Assembly: GCF_003010955.1 (NCBI RefSeq)
Contig: NZ_PGGO01000003.1
Location: 248,001-312,000 of the forward strand
Source: Phyllobacterium brassicacearum
GTDB lineage: Bacteria > Pseudomonadota > Alphaproteobacteria > Rhizobiales > Rhizobiaceae
Direction: 5' to 3'
DNA: 64,000 nt
Shown here: piece by piece, positions 29,201-36,408 of the stretch
Numbering within the stretch: position 1 is the first letter of the stretch
Layout: each line of letters begins with the position of its first letter
The notes under the pieces: model-generated
Told to the model about the DNA's origin: nothing
What the model saw: the letters and a program-made list of their open reading frames with translations, nothing else
The model's database searches: none
Position numbers and translations under genes: made by a program

Positions 29201-30033
29201 TGCTCCATGCGAAATTCAGGAATATTGATTTTTCCATGATCCGCCTCAAAACGTCCGGTCACGCGCAGACTTGAGAGCAGCGGCTTCTCCACCTGATCGA
29301 CTGCTTTGGTTCCGGCGCTGGCAACGAGTTCATCGGCCGAACGAATGGCGATGCTGCCGGCATATTTCAGTGCTCCCCCGTTCAGGGTTACATCGCCATC
29401 AGTTTCGAGCGCTCCTGGAACCCCATCAGGAATGATCCGCGTGCGCAATTTCAGCGTCCCGTCCGGTTTCACTTCTCCAGTGGCAGCGGATATGGCCGTT
29501 TTCTCGCCGTTGAACAGCAATGTTCCATCGAATTTCCAAGGCCCGGAAAGGTCCGCGGCTGATAACGTCGCATCCAGCTCCGTGATCGTGCGGGTCGTCG
29601 CGGTTGATGCATCGCGAATGACAACCGAGCCATCGGTAATGCGCATGTCCTCGAGCCGCACCTTCGCCGACCGGAAGGGAACATGCGGGCGGATTGCCCA
29701 ATCGACAACGCCATCCTTGTCGATCGCGACTGACACGATCGGCGCCTCAAGCCGCATGTCGAAGATCAGGATTTGACCACGAATGAACGGCGCGAGCTCC
29801 GCATCCATGGAAAACCTGTCGATCGTCATGACCGGCTCGGTGCCTGGATCACCGACCTTCACGTCGGAAAACGTCACCGACGGGAACGGCAGGAGCCGCG
29901 CGCTGGCACTGCCCGCGACAGTGACGGGGCGCCCGAGCAAGGCGGAGGCCTCCCGTTCGAATGAGGACCGGTAGCCTGCCCAGTCGACAAAATAGGGCAC
30001 GACCAGTGCCGCTGTCAGCACCAGGACCAACAA
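26272..30033 (-). CDS. AsmA-family envelope protein with C-terminal coiled coil
   Basis: A very large (1253-residue) inner-membrane-anchored protein. One N-terminal membrane segment is followed by the AsmA opening YFVDWAGYRSSFEREASALLGRPVTV, a long periplasmic beta-rich body, the AsmA C-terminal domain (about 880-1110), then a highly charged Ala/Glu/Arg coiled coil (about 1130-1210) and a Gln/Pro-rich tail. AsmA-like proteins are proposed lipid carriers to the outer membrane. The frame opens at TTG 30033, but a CTG at 30063 with GGAG eight bases upstream would give the N-terminus MARLFVFIGGLLVLVLTAAL, with a better positive-then-hydrophobic start. Confidence 0.85.
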   Translation of the reverse strand: MLVLVLTAALVVPYFVDWAGYRSSFEREASALLGRPVTVAGSASARLLPFPSVTFSDVKVGDPGTEPVMTIDRFSMDAELAPFIRGQILIFDMRLEAPIVSVAIDKDGVVDWAIRPHVPFRSAKVRLEDMRITDGSVVIRDASTATTRTITELDATLSAADLSGPWKFDGTLLFNGEKTAISAATGEVKPDGTLKLRTRIIPDGVPGALETDGDVTLNGGALKYAGSIAIRSADELVASAGTKAVDQVEKPLLSSLRVTGRFEADHGKINIPEFRMEQGAPDDPYVVNGNALFDYGSDPRFEVRADGQQVTFDNGKEQANGTKARAVTAAARLGVFRRLMDQLPIPTIPGTIDLKLPAIVAGDTTIRSVAIDAAPSENGWTINQLKAELPGRTQFEANGVLQVGTDFGFDGKLLVASRQPSGLAAWLTDSVDESIRRLPGAGFSGDVSLRDELQKVDNLELALGGSSLKGSLVRSAKGESLPLTQLTLEGGALDADALAAFAAIFGNPANPAAGRSPQLQGQDLDVHLKAGPVTHDGLVAESLDTAFRLRDGVFDIDRLTIGNVAGATITATGKLDPFKADPTGSIDSTILADDLAPFISALATRIPDFPFIKALNEHAANFPGLFQETQLTVLANTLRAKAGTDEFSLSAAGKTGGMDITLSGTTTKNTDKLRTLELTMNARSGQAETLMALIGLPSLPLGLAGELEADLALKGNEKEGLQTQLSLKATDGQALVDGGFRDAGDGLTGEGRASIKTGDLEGYLATAGYSLPGFGNGMPADLASSFQLAKGRLTLPDLSGQLSGTKVSGRLGLAIENDVPVVQGDVKLARLDLPSVAQFVLGGDALDGDGRTPWPKQVFAAAPLFPVSFNVKVTADEADAGVLGPISQFQTNAALKDGALRLDEAKGDLLGGRFDGMFELRNTSGTGLATGQFTLDQTALDALYKPAEGEPPLKGKAKITASVNATGTSVAEMMESVAGSGVVSASDLTISAINPAALKPILADADAMEGPVTPALLNGTIGKYLHAGTFKAGAAEFAFTIAGGMARTSTFQLGSDGATLAADLRLNFPNMTVASQGRIAFDPGTAVVAGADPVIEFTLNGPWDNPKLALNRQPLEQFLTQRALEREQQRVETLQAALVEKQRLRRETQLYQARADERVRLAEEARLKAEQEAREAAERAEAEKRAAEERAAAEKKAAEDAAAKALEQSQPATPQPDQGGTATPSPGAGTINKQSVDEFLKTLEPKSLEPNIQ

Positions 30034-30193
30034 ACCACCGATGAAAACAAATAGCCGTGCCAGTATCTTACTCCAATCAATGTGCGCCGGGCACCATAAC
30101 GGCCGGTTTTTGGCGACGAGAAGACATGATCGTCTTACTCATTGATTTGCAACGCTGAGACAATGGTTTAGCGCCTGGAATCAATGTGCGAAC

Positions 30194-31603
30194 CTATAAC
30201 CGTAAGATCTTGCCAGGATTCATTATATTTCCCGGATCGATTGCCCGCTTGATGGACTCCATGACATCCACTGCGCCACCGAGCTCGGCCCGGAGAAACT
30301 TGATCTTGCCTTGACCGATGCCGTGTTCACCGGTGCAAGTCCCGTCCATGGCGATGGCCCGCAGATTGAGGCGCTCCACAAACGCTTCCACTTTTTGGAT
30401 CTCGTCCGGGTCCTTTTCGTCGAACAGGACGAGCACATGAAAATTGCCGTCACCGGCGTGACCGACGATTGGTGCAATCAGACCGCTCTTTTCAATGTCC
30501 TTCTCCGTTGCGACGATGCATTCGGCAAGCCGGGAAATCGGCACGCAGACATCCGTCGAAAGCGATTGTTTTCCCGGTGCAAGGGTCATGCAGGCAAAGT
30601 AGGAATTGTGCCGCGCCGACCAAAGCTTCTCGCGCTCTTCGGCATTGGCTGTCCATTTGAACTCGCCGCCGCCATTGCTAGCCGCGATCTCGCCGAAAAA
30701 CTCGGCCTGTTCCGCCACACCCGTTTCACTGCCGTGGAACTCCACGAACAGATAGGGAGCCGGTTCGTAATCGAGCTTGGAATAGGCGATCATCGCCTGC
30801 ATCTCAAGCTGATTGACCAGCTCGATACGCGCAACAGGTATGCCCATCTGGATCGTTTCGATCACCGTGTTGCAAGCGCTTTCAAGGTCTGGAAACGCGC
30901 AGATACCACCTGAAATTGCCTGAGGAATACCATAGAGCTTCAGTGTCAGTTCGGTGATGATACCGAGCGTCCCTTCCGAGCCGACCAGCAGACGCGTCAG
31001 ATCATATCCCGCCGATGTCTTCTTGACCCGCTTCGACGTGGTAATCAGGCGGCCATCGGGCATGACCGCCTTCAGCGCCAGGACGTTCTCGCGCATTGTG
31101 CCATAGCGCACGGCATTCGTCCCCGATGCACGGGTTGCGGCCATGCCGCCAAGACTGGCATTGGCACCCGGATCGATGGGGAAGAACAGACCGGTATCGC
31201 GCAGATATTCGTTGAGTTCCTTGCGGGTTACGCCCGGTTCGATGACGACATTCAGGTCTTCGCTATAAACCTTGAGAATGCGGTTCATGCGCGAAAGATC
31301 GACCGAGATGCCGCCGGCTGGCGCGTTGACGTGACCTTCCAGCGAAGTGCCCGTCCCGAAGGGAATGACCGGCACCTGCCACTCGCTGCAAAGCCGCACG
31401 ACTTCTTGAACATCCTCCACGGATTCAGCGAAAACGACCAGATCGGGCGCCTGATTTGGAACATAGCTCGTGGTATGGGCGTGCTGCTCGCGGATCGACT
31501 TCCCGGTCTGCGCGTTGTCACCGAAGCGTTTCTTGAGGATGGATACGACAGTCGCAATCCCATTCTCGTTGCGCAACAATGCTCCTGCGTCTGCCAATGC
31601 CAT
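30194..31603 (-). CDS. FAD-linked D-2-hydroxyacid dehydrogenase (D-lactate/GlcD type)
   Basis: A 469-residue flavoprotein with the PCMH-type FAD domain (PVIPFGTGTSLEGHVNAPAGGISVDLSRM, then PGANASLGGMAATRASGTNAVRYG) and the FAD_oxidase_C domain (IVGHAGDGNFHVL, DGTCTGEHGIGQGK). It oxidises D-lactate, glycolate or a related acid, passing electrons to cytochrome or quinone; the exact substrate cannot be told. I used the ATG at 31603; a GTG at 31615 is in frame. No glcE/glcF partner is near, which favours the single-subunit D-lactate dehydrogenase type. Confidence 0.9.
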   Translation of the reverse strand: MALADAGALLRNENGIATVVSILKKRFGDNAQTGKSIREQHAHTTSYVPNQAPDLVVFAESVEDVQEVVRLCSEWQVPVIPFGTGTSLEGHVNAPAGGISVDLSRMNRILKVYSEDLNVVIEPGVTRKELNEYLRDTGLFFPIDPGANASLGGMAATRASGTNAVRYGTMRENVLALKAVMPDGRLITTSKRVKKTSAGYDLTRLLVGSEGTLGIITELTLKLYGIPQAISGGICAFPDLESACNTVIETIQMGIPVARIELVNQLEMQAMIAYSKLDYEPAPYLFVEFHGSETGVAEQAEFFGEIAASNGGGEFKWTANAEEREKLWSARHNSYFACMTLAPGKQSLSTDVCVPISRLAECIVATEKDIEKSGLIAPIVGHAGDGNFHVLVLFDEKDPDEIQKVEAFVERLNLRAIAMDGTCTGEHGIGQGKIKFLRAELGGAVDVMESIKRAIDPGNIMNPGKILRL

Positions 31604-31716
31604 TCCAGTTTCCACCCTTCCGAGTCATCATCGTTTTTTGCACGCGCATTTTCAGGGAATGCACGCGACTTGTCCAGTTGTAACTCTGTGTGATGGTCAA
31701 CGGCCCAGGCTGGACG

Positions 31717-32082
31717 TTAATCCTCGTCCTCATCGTCCTCGCCGGGCTGCCAATCGGTAACGGCGACGAAGCGCTCCTGCTCGCCTGTCTTCTCGAAAAC
31801 GCTGCCAACGGGGGAATCAAGCAGCGGTATGATGCTTGGGTCGTAGTTGGCGATGGTATTGACGTCGAAGATGCCGCTGTTTTCCGGATCTTCCATATAA
31901 TCATCGCTCTCGAAGCCGGAGAGAAAACGCCAGCCGCTATCCAGCGGATTGTCCGGGTCCTCACGGTACATGAAACGCACCGGATAGCCATCGATCGTGA
32001 TCGTATCCGTTGCGATACAGCCGCCATAGTTCCGGATAAGAGGCCGTATCTCGTCCTTGGTGAGTCGGTAGCTTTTCTCCAT
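31717..32082 (-). CDS. DUF2185 family protein
   Basis: A 121-residue acidic protein with the DUF2185 block GWRFLSGFESDDYMEDPENSG followed by IYDVN-like IFDVNTIANYDPSIIPLLDSP. It ends in a run of Asp/Glu. Some members of this family are called immunity proteins (Imm33-like), but no toxin lies here. It starts 9 bp after the stop of the secreted protein gene upstream, so the two are likely co-transcribed. Confidence 0.75.
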   Translation of the reverse strand: MEKSYRLTKDEIRPLIRNYGGCIATDTITIDGYPVRFMYREDPDNPLDSGWRFLSGFESDDYMEDPENSGIFDVNTIANYDPSIIPLLDSPVGSVFEKTGEQERFVAVTDWQPGEDDEDED

Positions 32083-32090
32083 AACCAATT

Positions 32091-33044
32091 TTAGTTGATC
32101 GTCATGGACTTGGCTAGCTTGCGGAACCGTTCGGAATATTTGTCCTTCTCGGTGTCGCGCACAATCAGGATTGCACGGACATAGCGGCTCGGCTCAAACC
32201 GGGCGATTTGCGCAACATACAGCCCATCGCCGCTTGCCGCATCCTTGGCGCCGCCATCGATCTCGACCCACTCGGCTCCGTCAGCCTCAGCGCTTGTTTC
32301 ATTGTCCGACCGCACATCCTTGATCCCCGTCAAGGACGCAAATGCCTGTTTGGCAAAGTCCATCCGAGCTGAAGGTTCCGGAGCAGCGTTGAGATTCGAG
32401 GCAATGACGATCATTGGCTGGGACGAATTGGCTGCGACGTCGTTGGGACCGTCGGTCAGGAGATAGGTTGCGCCTGCGATAACGCGTACCGGGCGGAAGC
32501 CGGCCTGGTCCGCGACCTTGAAGGGTAGCGCAGCGATTTGCTCTTCCAAACTGGGCGGCGTTCGTATCGCGATCGATCGCAGGGCTGTGTCCACATCCGC
32601 GTCCGACAATCCGCCCGCTACACCTTCGGGGATTTGTACCGTAACCATGGCCGTCGTGGATTTCGCGCCTATGAGAACGATCCATTTGCGGTATTTGACC
32701 CCTGCCGCGACCTGACTGCCGCGAATAAGCTTCGAAACCACAGCGCCTTCGACAGGCCAGTTTTCAGGAGGTGCGGCGGCTTCGATCCCGGTTTCGCGCA
32801 GGCCTTCCGGATTGAACTTCGCGGCGATCGTCGCATAGGCCTCGACGGGCATTTCCGTAACGACGATGGACGTCCCCTTCGCGGGGTCCTCAAACCCGCT
32901 GAAATTGGACGACGCTACCAGACCTGCCGGCGGAACAAGTCCTACGCTTGATCCGCCCGGAAAAACCGCATCCTGTGCAAAACTCGATTGAACACTGACG
33001 AGAATGAACAAGAGCAGGCTCAGAGAAAGGGTAAAGATTCGCAT
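32091..33044 (-). CDS. Secreted protein of unknown function
   Basis: A 317-residue exported protein with a clear signal peptide (LSLSLLLFILVSVQSSFAQ, cut probably after SFA) and a mature part with no motif I recognise. The mature chain alternates beta-like segments and ends with a helix ERFRKLAKSMTIN. There are no membrane segments or lipobox, so it is probably periplasmic. Followed at 9 bp by the DUF2185 gene. Confidence 0.7.
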   Translation of the reverse strand: MRIFTLSLSLLLFILVSVQSSFAQDAVFPGGSSVGLVPPAGLVASSNFSGFEDPAKGTSIVVTEMPVEAYATIAAKFNPEGLRETGIEAAAPPENWPVEGAVVSKLIRGSQVAAGVKYRKWIVLIGAKSTTAMVTVQIPEGVAGGLSDADVDTALRSIAIRTPPSLEEQIAALPFKVADQAGFRPVRVIAGATYLLTDGPNDVAANSSQPMIVIASNLNAAPEPSARMDFAKQAFASLTGIKDVRSDNETSAEADGAEWVEIDGGAKDAASGDGLYVAQIARFEPSRYVRAILIVRDTEKDKYSERFRKLAKSMTIN

Positions 33045-33135
33045 CGGCGCAGTCCTTCTCGCATTTACAGCACAGAGGTAGTAGCCGCAGAGCGATCCGG
33101 CAAGCGATTGGTTTCTCGTTTGTTTTTTATCGCGA

Positions 33136-34023
33136 CTAGCTCAGGTTCTTCTTGAAAAACTCCACCGTGCGGCCCCATGCAAGGTCAGCCGCGTTCTTGT
33201 CGTATCGGGCTTCGGATGTATCATTGTTAAAAGCGTGGTTCGCACCTTCGTAGACGAAGATTTCGAAGGTCTTGTCATTTTCCTCCAGTGCTTTCTTGTA
33301 CGCGTCGATCCCCGCGTTGATACGGGTGTCCAGCCCTGCATACTGCAGCAGCAATGGTGCCTTGATCTTCGCAACATCCTCCGGTTTCGCCTGGCGACCG
33401 TAATAGGCGACGCCTGCCCCAAGATCTGGCGCGTTGACGGCCAGATCATTGACCATTCCACCACCCCAGCAGAAGCCGACGGCTCCGACCTTTCCGTTGG
33501 TCGACTTGTCTTTCTTGAGATATTCGATCGTTGCCACGCCTTCGGCAATTGCCGTTTTTGAGTCTAGCGCGCCGATCATTTCGCGAGCTTTCTCTTCATC
33601 GGATGGAGTTCCACCCGCCGATGAAAGCAAATCCGGCGCCAATGCGATAAACCCTTCGAGCGCCAAACGCCGGCCAACGTCGCGAATATGATCGTTCAGG
33701 CCACGATTTTCGTGAATGACAATCACCGCGGGAAGCTTTCCGGATGCATCAGCCGGGTTCACCCTGTAACCCTTGATGTCACCCGAAGGACCAGGAAAGA
33801 CAATATCCTTTGTCCGAAGCCGGCTGTCGTCCGCAGCGACAATCGCTGCCCGGGCAGAATTCGCCGCCAGCATCGGAGCGATGATGGCGGCGGCGGCGCC
33901 GGACCCAGCAAGTTTGGTCAGTTTGTCCATGAAGGAGCGGCGGTCGAGCGTCAGATGGGTGTATTCATCATAGGCTTCGACCATCGCCTGCGAGATTCTC
34001 GGGGTTTTCGTCGGCTCGTTCAT
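33136..34023 (-). CDS. Exported dienelactone-hydrolase-like protein
   Basis: A 295-residue alpha/beta hydrolase of the dienelactone hydrolase family. The nucleophile is Cys in GFCWGGG (C185); E105 in IHENRG, an Asp in AGLDTRINAG and the His in GANHAF complete the set. A twin-arginine-like segment DRRSFMDKL (28-36) followed by a hydrophobic stretch to NSARA suggests export by Tat. The ATG at 34023 has GGAGGAGG upstream, so the longer frame to 34122 is not used. Whether the substrate is a chlorocatechol lactone or something else is unknown. Confidence 0.85.
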   Translation of the reverse strand: MNEPTKTPRISQAMVEAYDEYTHLTLDRRSFMDKLTKLAGSGAAAAIIAPMLAANSARAAIVAADDSRLRTKDIVFPGPSGDIKGYRVNPADASGKLPAVIVIHENRGLNDHIRDVGRRLALEGFIALAPDLLSSAGGTPSDEEKAREMIGALDSKTAIAEGVATIEYLKKDKSTNGKVGAVGFCWGGGMVNDLAVNAPDLGAGVAYYGRQAKPEDVAKIKAPLLLQYAGLDTRINAGIDAYKKALEENDKTFEIFVYEGANHAFNNDTSEARYDKNAADLAWGRTVEFFKKNLS

Positions 34024-34072
34024 AATTGCCTCCTCCGATGAAATAGTGGACGAGGCGCTGGCTCGTTTCGCG

Positions 34073-34984
34073 TCAACCCTTGAGGCGATGCGAAAGGATA
34101 CCGGTGGAAAGGGCAACGCCAAGTCCGGTGATCACTGCTGCCTTAATTTCCCAGACACTGACCGGCTCGTCAAGGAATATGGAACCACCGAAGGCAGCAA
34201 GGACAGGTGTCAGGGCACTGAACGCGGCAGCCTGGCTACCACCAAGGGAACGGACGGCAATACCGTAGGCCAACATGGCGGCCAATCCCGACAAAACACC
34301 CTGGCTGAGGAACTGCAGGCCGATCTCAGGCAACGGAACCTCGAAGATCGTTGTGCCGAAGGCAAGTGCAAGTCCGGCGTGGATGATGAATGACCATACG
34401 GCAATCAGCGCTCCACCCTGCAATGCAGTCAAGCCGGAACGCTTGAATGCATGAGTATAGCCCGCCCAGAGGAGCGCACCCAACGGCAGGAAGACGAAGC
34501 TGATCCAGGAGATTTCATGTCTGCCGAGAGCCAGCGCCAGCAGGATGACAAGACCGGCGACAATCGCGGCCAGGCCGAGGCAGCGCATGACATCAGGCCG
34601 CTCACCAAACAGTAGAACGCCGATCAGCGCGGCTGCCAGCGGCATTGACCCGCCCAGCAGAACGCCCACAGCCGCTGCCGGCGTAGAATGGATCGCAAAG
34701 GTTGTGAACTGGAAGAACACAGCACCGGCACCACAAACCATGATCGCCAGCAGAACCAGCGGAACATCACGCGGGACGAGACCGGTCCTGAGCCAGACCG
34801 GCGCAAGGACAAGCGCGGGCACGCCGTAGCGGATCAACCCGAGATCGATGGTGCCCAGATGTGTCCCGCTGCTGTGACGGGTAGCGATGATCCATGTTGC
34901 CCAAATGAAGACGGTCACCAGCGCTCCAGCATAGCCCGCCCCGATCGAATTTGACTTCTTGTAGTCCTGAGCAAGAGCAACCAT
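34073..34984 (-). CDS. EamA/DMT-family exporter
   Basis: A 303-residue inner-membrane protein with ten hydrophobic segments and two EamA repeats (GAVFFQFTTFAIHSTPAAAVGVLL in the first; LSGLAAMLAYGIAVRSLGGSQAAAFSALTPVLAAFGGSIFLDEPV in the second). The family exports metabolites such as amino acids. The ATG at 34984 has GGAGG nine bases upstream and is preferred over longer frames. It is divergent from an Lrp/AsnC regulator, a common arrangement for amino-acid exporters. Confidence 0.9.
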   Translation of the reverse strand: MVALAQDYKKSNSIGAGYAGALVTVFIWATWIIATRHSSGTHLGTIDLGLIRYGVPALVLAPVWLRTGLVPRDVPLVLLAIMVCGAGAVFFQFTTFAIHSTPAAAVGVLLGGSMPLAAALIGVLLFGERPDVMRCLGLAAIVAGLVILLALALGRHEISWISFVFLPLGALLWAGYTHAFKRSGLTALQGGALIAVWSFIIHAGLALAFGTTIFEVPLPEIGLQFLSQGVLSGLAAMLAYGIAVRSLGGSQAAAFSALTPVLAAFGGSIFLDEPVSVWEIKAAVITGLGVALSTGILSHRLKG

Positions 34985-35082
34985 CGGCGTAACCTCCAAA
35001 ACTGCCCGAAAGATTTCGGTTGAGGTCACCATACTCCTGATGACATGAGCATGTCCTTGCAAGTTCATGCTATCTCAACTAC

Positions 35083-35105
35083 TATTCTAGCAATATTAGA
35101 GAATA
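35083..35105. promoter_or_regulatory. Inverted repeat between the EamA and Lrp genes
   Basis: TATTCT (35083-35088) and AGAATA (35100-35105) form a 6-bp inverted repeat around an AT-rich 11-base spacer, 24 bp before the Lrp start. Size and AT content suit an Lrp/AsnC dimer site; binding is inference. Confidence 0.5.
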
Positions 35106-35128
35106 TTTCAGGTGCATACAGGTGGAAA

Positions 35129-35602
35129 ATGCCAAAACTTGACAATTTCGATATTGGCATCCTCGAAGCACTGCAGGAAGATGCCAGGGCGACGAATGTT
35201 GAGATTGCGGAACGGGTAAACCTCTCGCCTTCACCCTGTTTGCGCCGCATTCGCAACCTGGAGAAGACGGGCGTCATCCGAGGTTACCGGGCAGATATCG
35301 ATCGCAAGGAAGTTGGCCTTGGACTGACGGTGTTCGTTGAGATCAAGGTCGGCCAGCACAGCAAGGAGAATTCCGAATTGCAGCAAGCCGCCCTCCTGGC
35401 CATGCCGGAAGTGACCGCTGCGTTTCTCATCTCGGGAACGGCGGATTTCCTGGCCGAAGTGGTAGTCGAAGACCTCAGCGCCTATGAGCGGTTCCTGACG
35501 GAAAAACTGCTCGTTCTTCCAGCCGTTTCCGACATACGCTCCAATTTTGCCATCCGCACAGTCAAGGCCGCGAGCCCGCTGAAACTGCCAGCGCCGAAAT
35601 GA
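35129..35602 (+). CDS. Lrp/AsnC-family transcriptional regulator
   Basis: A 157-residue regulator with the Lrp N-terminal HTH (LDNFDIGILEALQEDARATNVEIAERVNLSPSPCLRRIRNLEKTGVI) and the C-terminal RAM domain (FVEIKV, VTAAFLISGTADFLAEVVVEDL). The ATG at 35129 has AGGTGGAAA just upstream; a longer frame from 35045 overlaps the promoter region. It probably controls the divergent EamA exporter in response to an amino acid. Confidence 0.92.
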   Translation: MPKLDNFDIGILEALQEDARATNVEIAERVNLSPSPCLRRIRNLEKTGVIRGYRADIDRKEVGLGLTVFVEIKVGQHSKENSELQQAALLAMPEVTAAFLISGTADFLAEVVVEDLSAYERFLTEKLLVLPAVSDIRSNFAIRTVKAASPLKLPAPK

Positions 35603-35623
35603 ACCGGCGCTGGCCAGTATCGC

Positions 35624-36157
35624 CTATTCTGAGAATGAGATGCGGTTGCTGAAGGGATCGATGACCATCAATTCCCGTCCCCAATCCTGCTGCTCAATAC
35701 CAGGCTTCATGAAGCGGTAGTTTTTCGAATGGAGTTCCTTGTGTAGCGCGTCGATTCCCTTGATGCGTACGAACACCCGCGCGCCCGGGCTGGCGTCACC
35801 GGAATGCTCGCTCAGATGCAGCGTCAGGCCAGACCGGGAAACCTGACAGTAAAGCGGGAAGTTGTCACCGAAACGATGTTCCCAATCGAGCGTGAAGCCG
35901 AGAAAGTCGAGATAGAATTCCTTGGCCTTCGCGACGTCGAATATCCGTAGAATAGGGTTGGCCGGCCCGAAAGATACGGGTTCCTTCCCGGTCAATGCTC
36001 CCGTATCGATTTTCGCCGCAAGCACATTCCAGTTGTCGAAGCCGAATCCGGAGGCGACAAGTTCCAGACCTTCACTGTGGGTAATTTCGATATTCTTGTG
36101 CTTGAGTGCCTGCCGAAGCGATTTGGCAATCGCCTTGGCGTCATTGAATGTACGCAT
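35624..36157 (-). CDS. Glyoxalase/bleomycin-resistance-like VOC protein
   Basis: A 177-residue protein. Residues ~1-55 form a short helical domain (FNDAKAIAKSLRQALKHKNIEITHSEGLELVA) and the rest is one VOC domain (PILRIFDVAKAKEFYLDFLGFTLDWEHRFGD, LHLSEHSGDASPGARVFVRI, GRELMVIDPFSNRISFSE). This two-part build is seen in the glyoxalase superfamily proteins annotated as bleomycin resistance-like. No activity can be assigned. It converges with the Lrp gene. Confidence 0.82.
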   Translation of the reverse strand: MRTFNDAKAIAKSLRQALKHKNIEITHSEGLELVASGFGFDNWNVLAAKIDTGALTGKEPVSFGPANPILRIFDVAKAKEFYLDFLGFTLDWEHRFGDNFPLYCQVSRSGLTLHLSEHSGDASPGARVFVRIKGIDALHKELHSKNYRFMKPGIEQQDWGRELMVIDPFSNRISFSE

Positions 36158-36408
36158 CGTCAATCCTTCGCGTCTGATGAACGAGGAAAGTCAGTGCCCG
36201 CATTGCCGACCCGTTCATCATTCAAAGGATAAAACGAAGCTTCAATCGATACATTCACCTTGGCCCTGAGGACCGCGGGCGGCTGGCTGCATCTGCCACC
36301 GCAATGGATATTCGCCGTTCAAGCCGCCGTCAAGTCAACTTGATAAGTTCACTCAAGATATCCTCCCGGGAGCCCTGACCCTGGAGGTTTTCTGAACTCT
36401 GCCAATGC

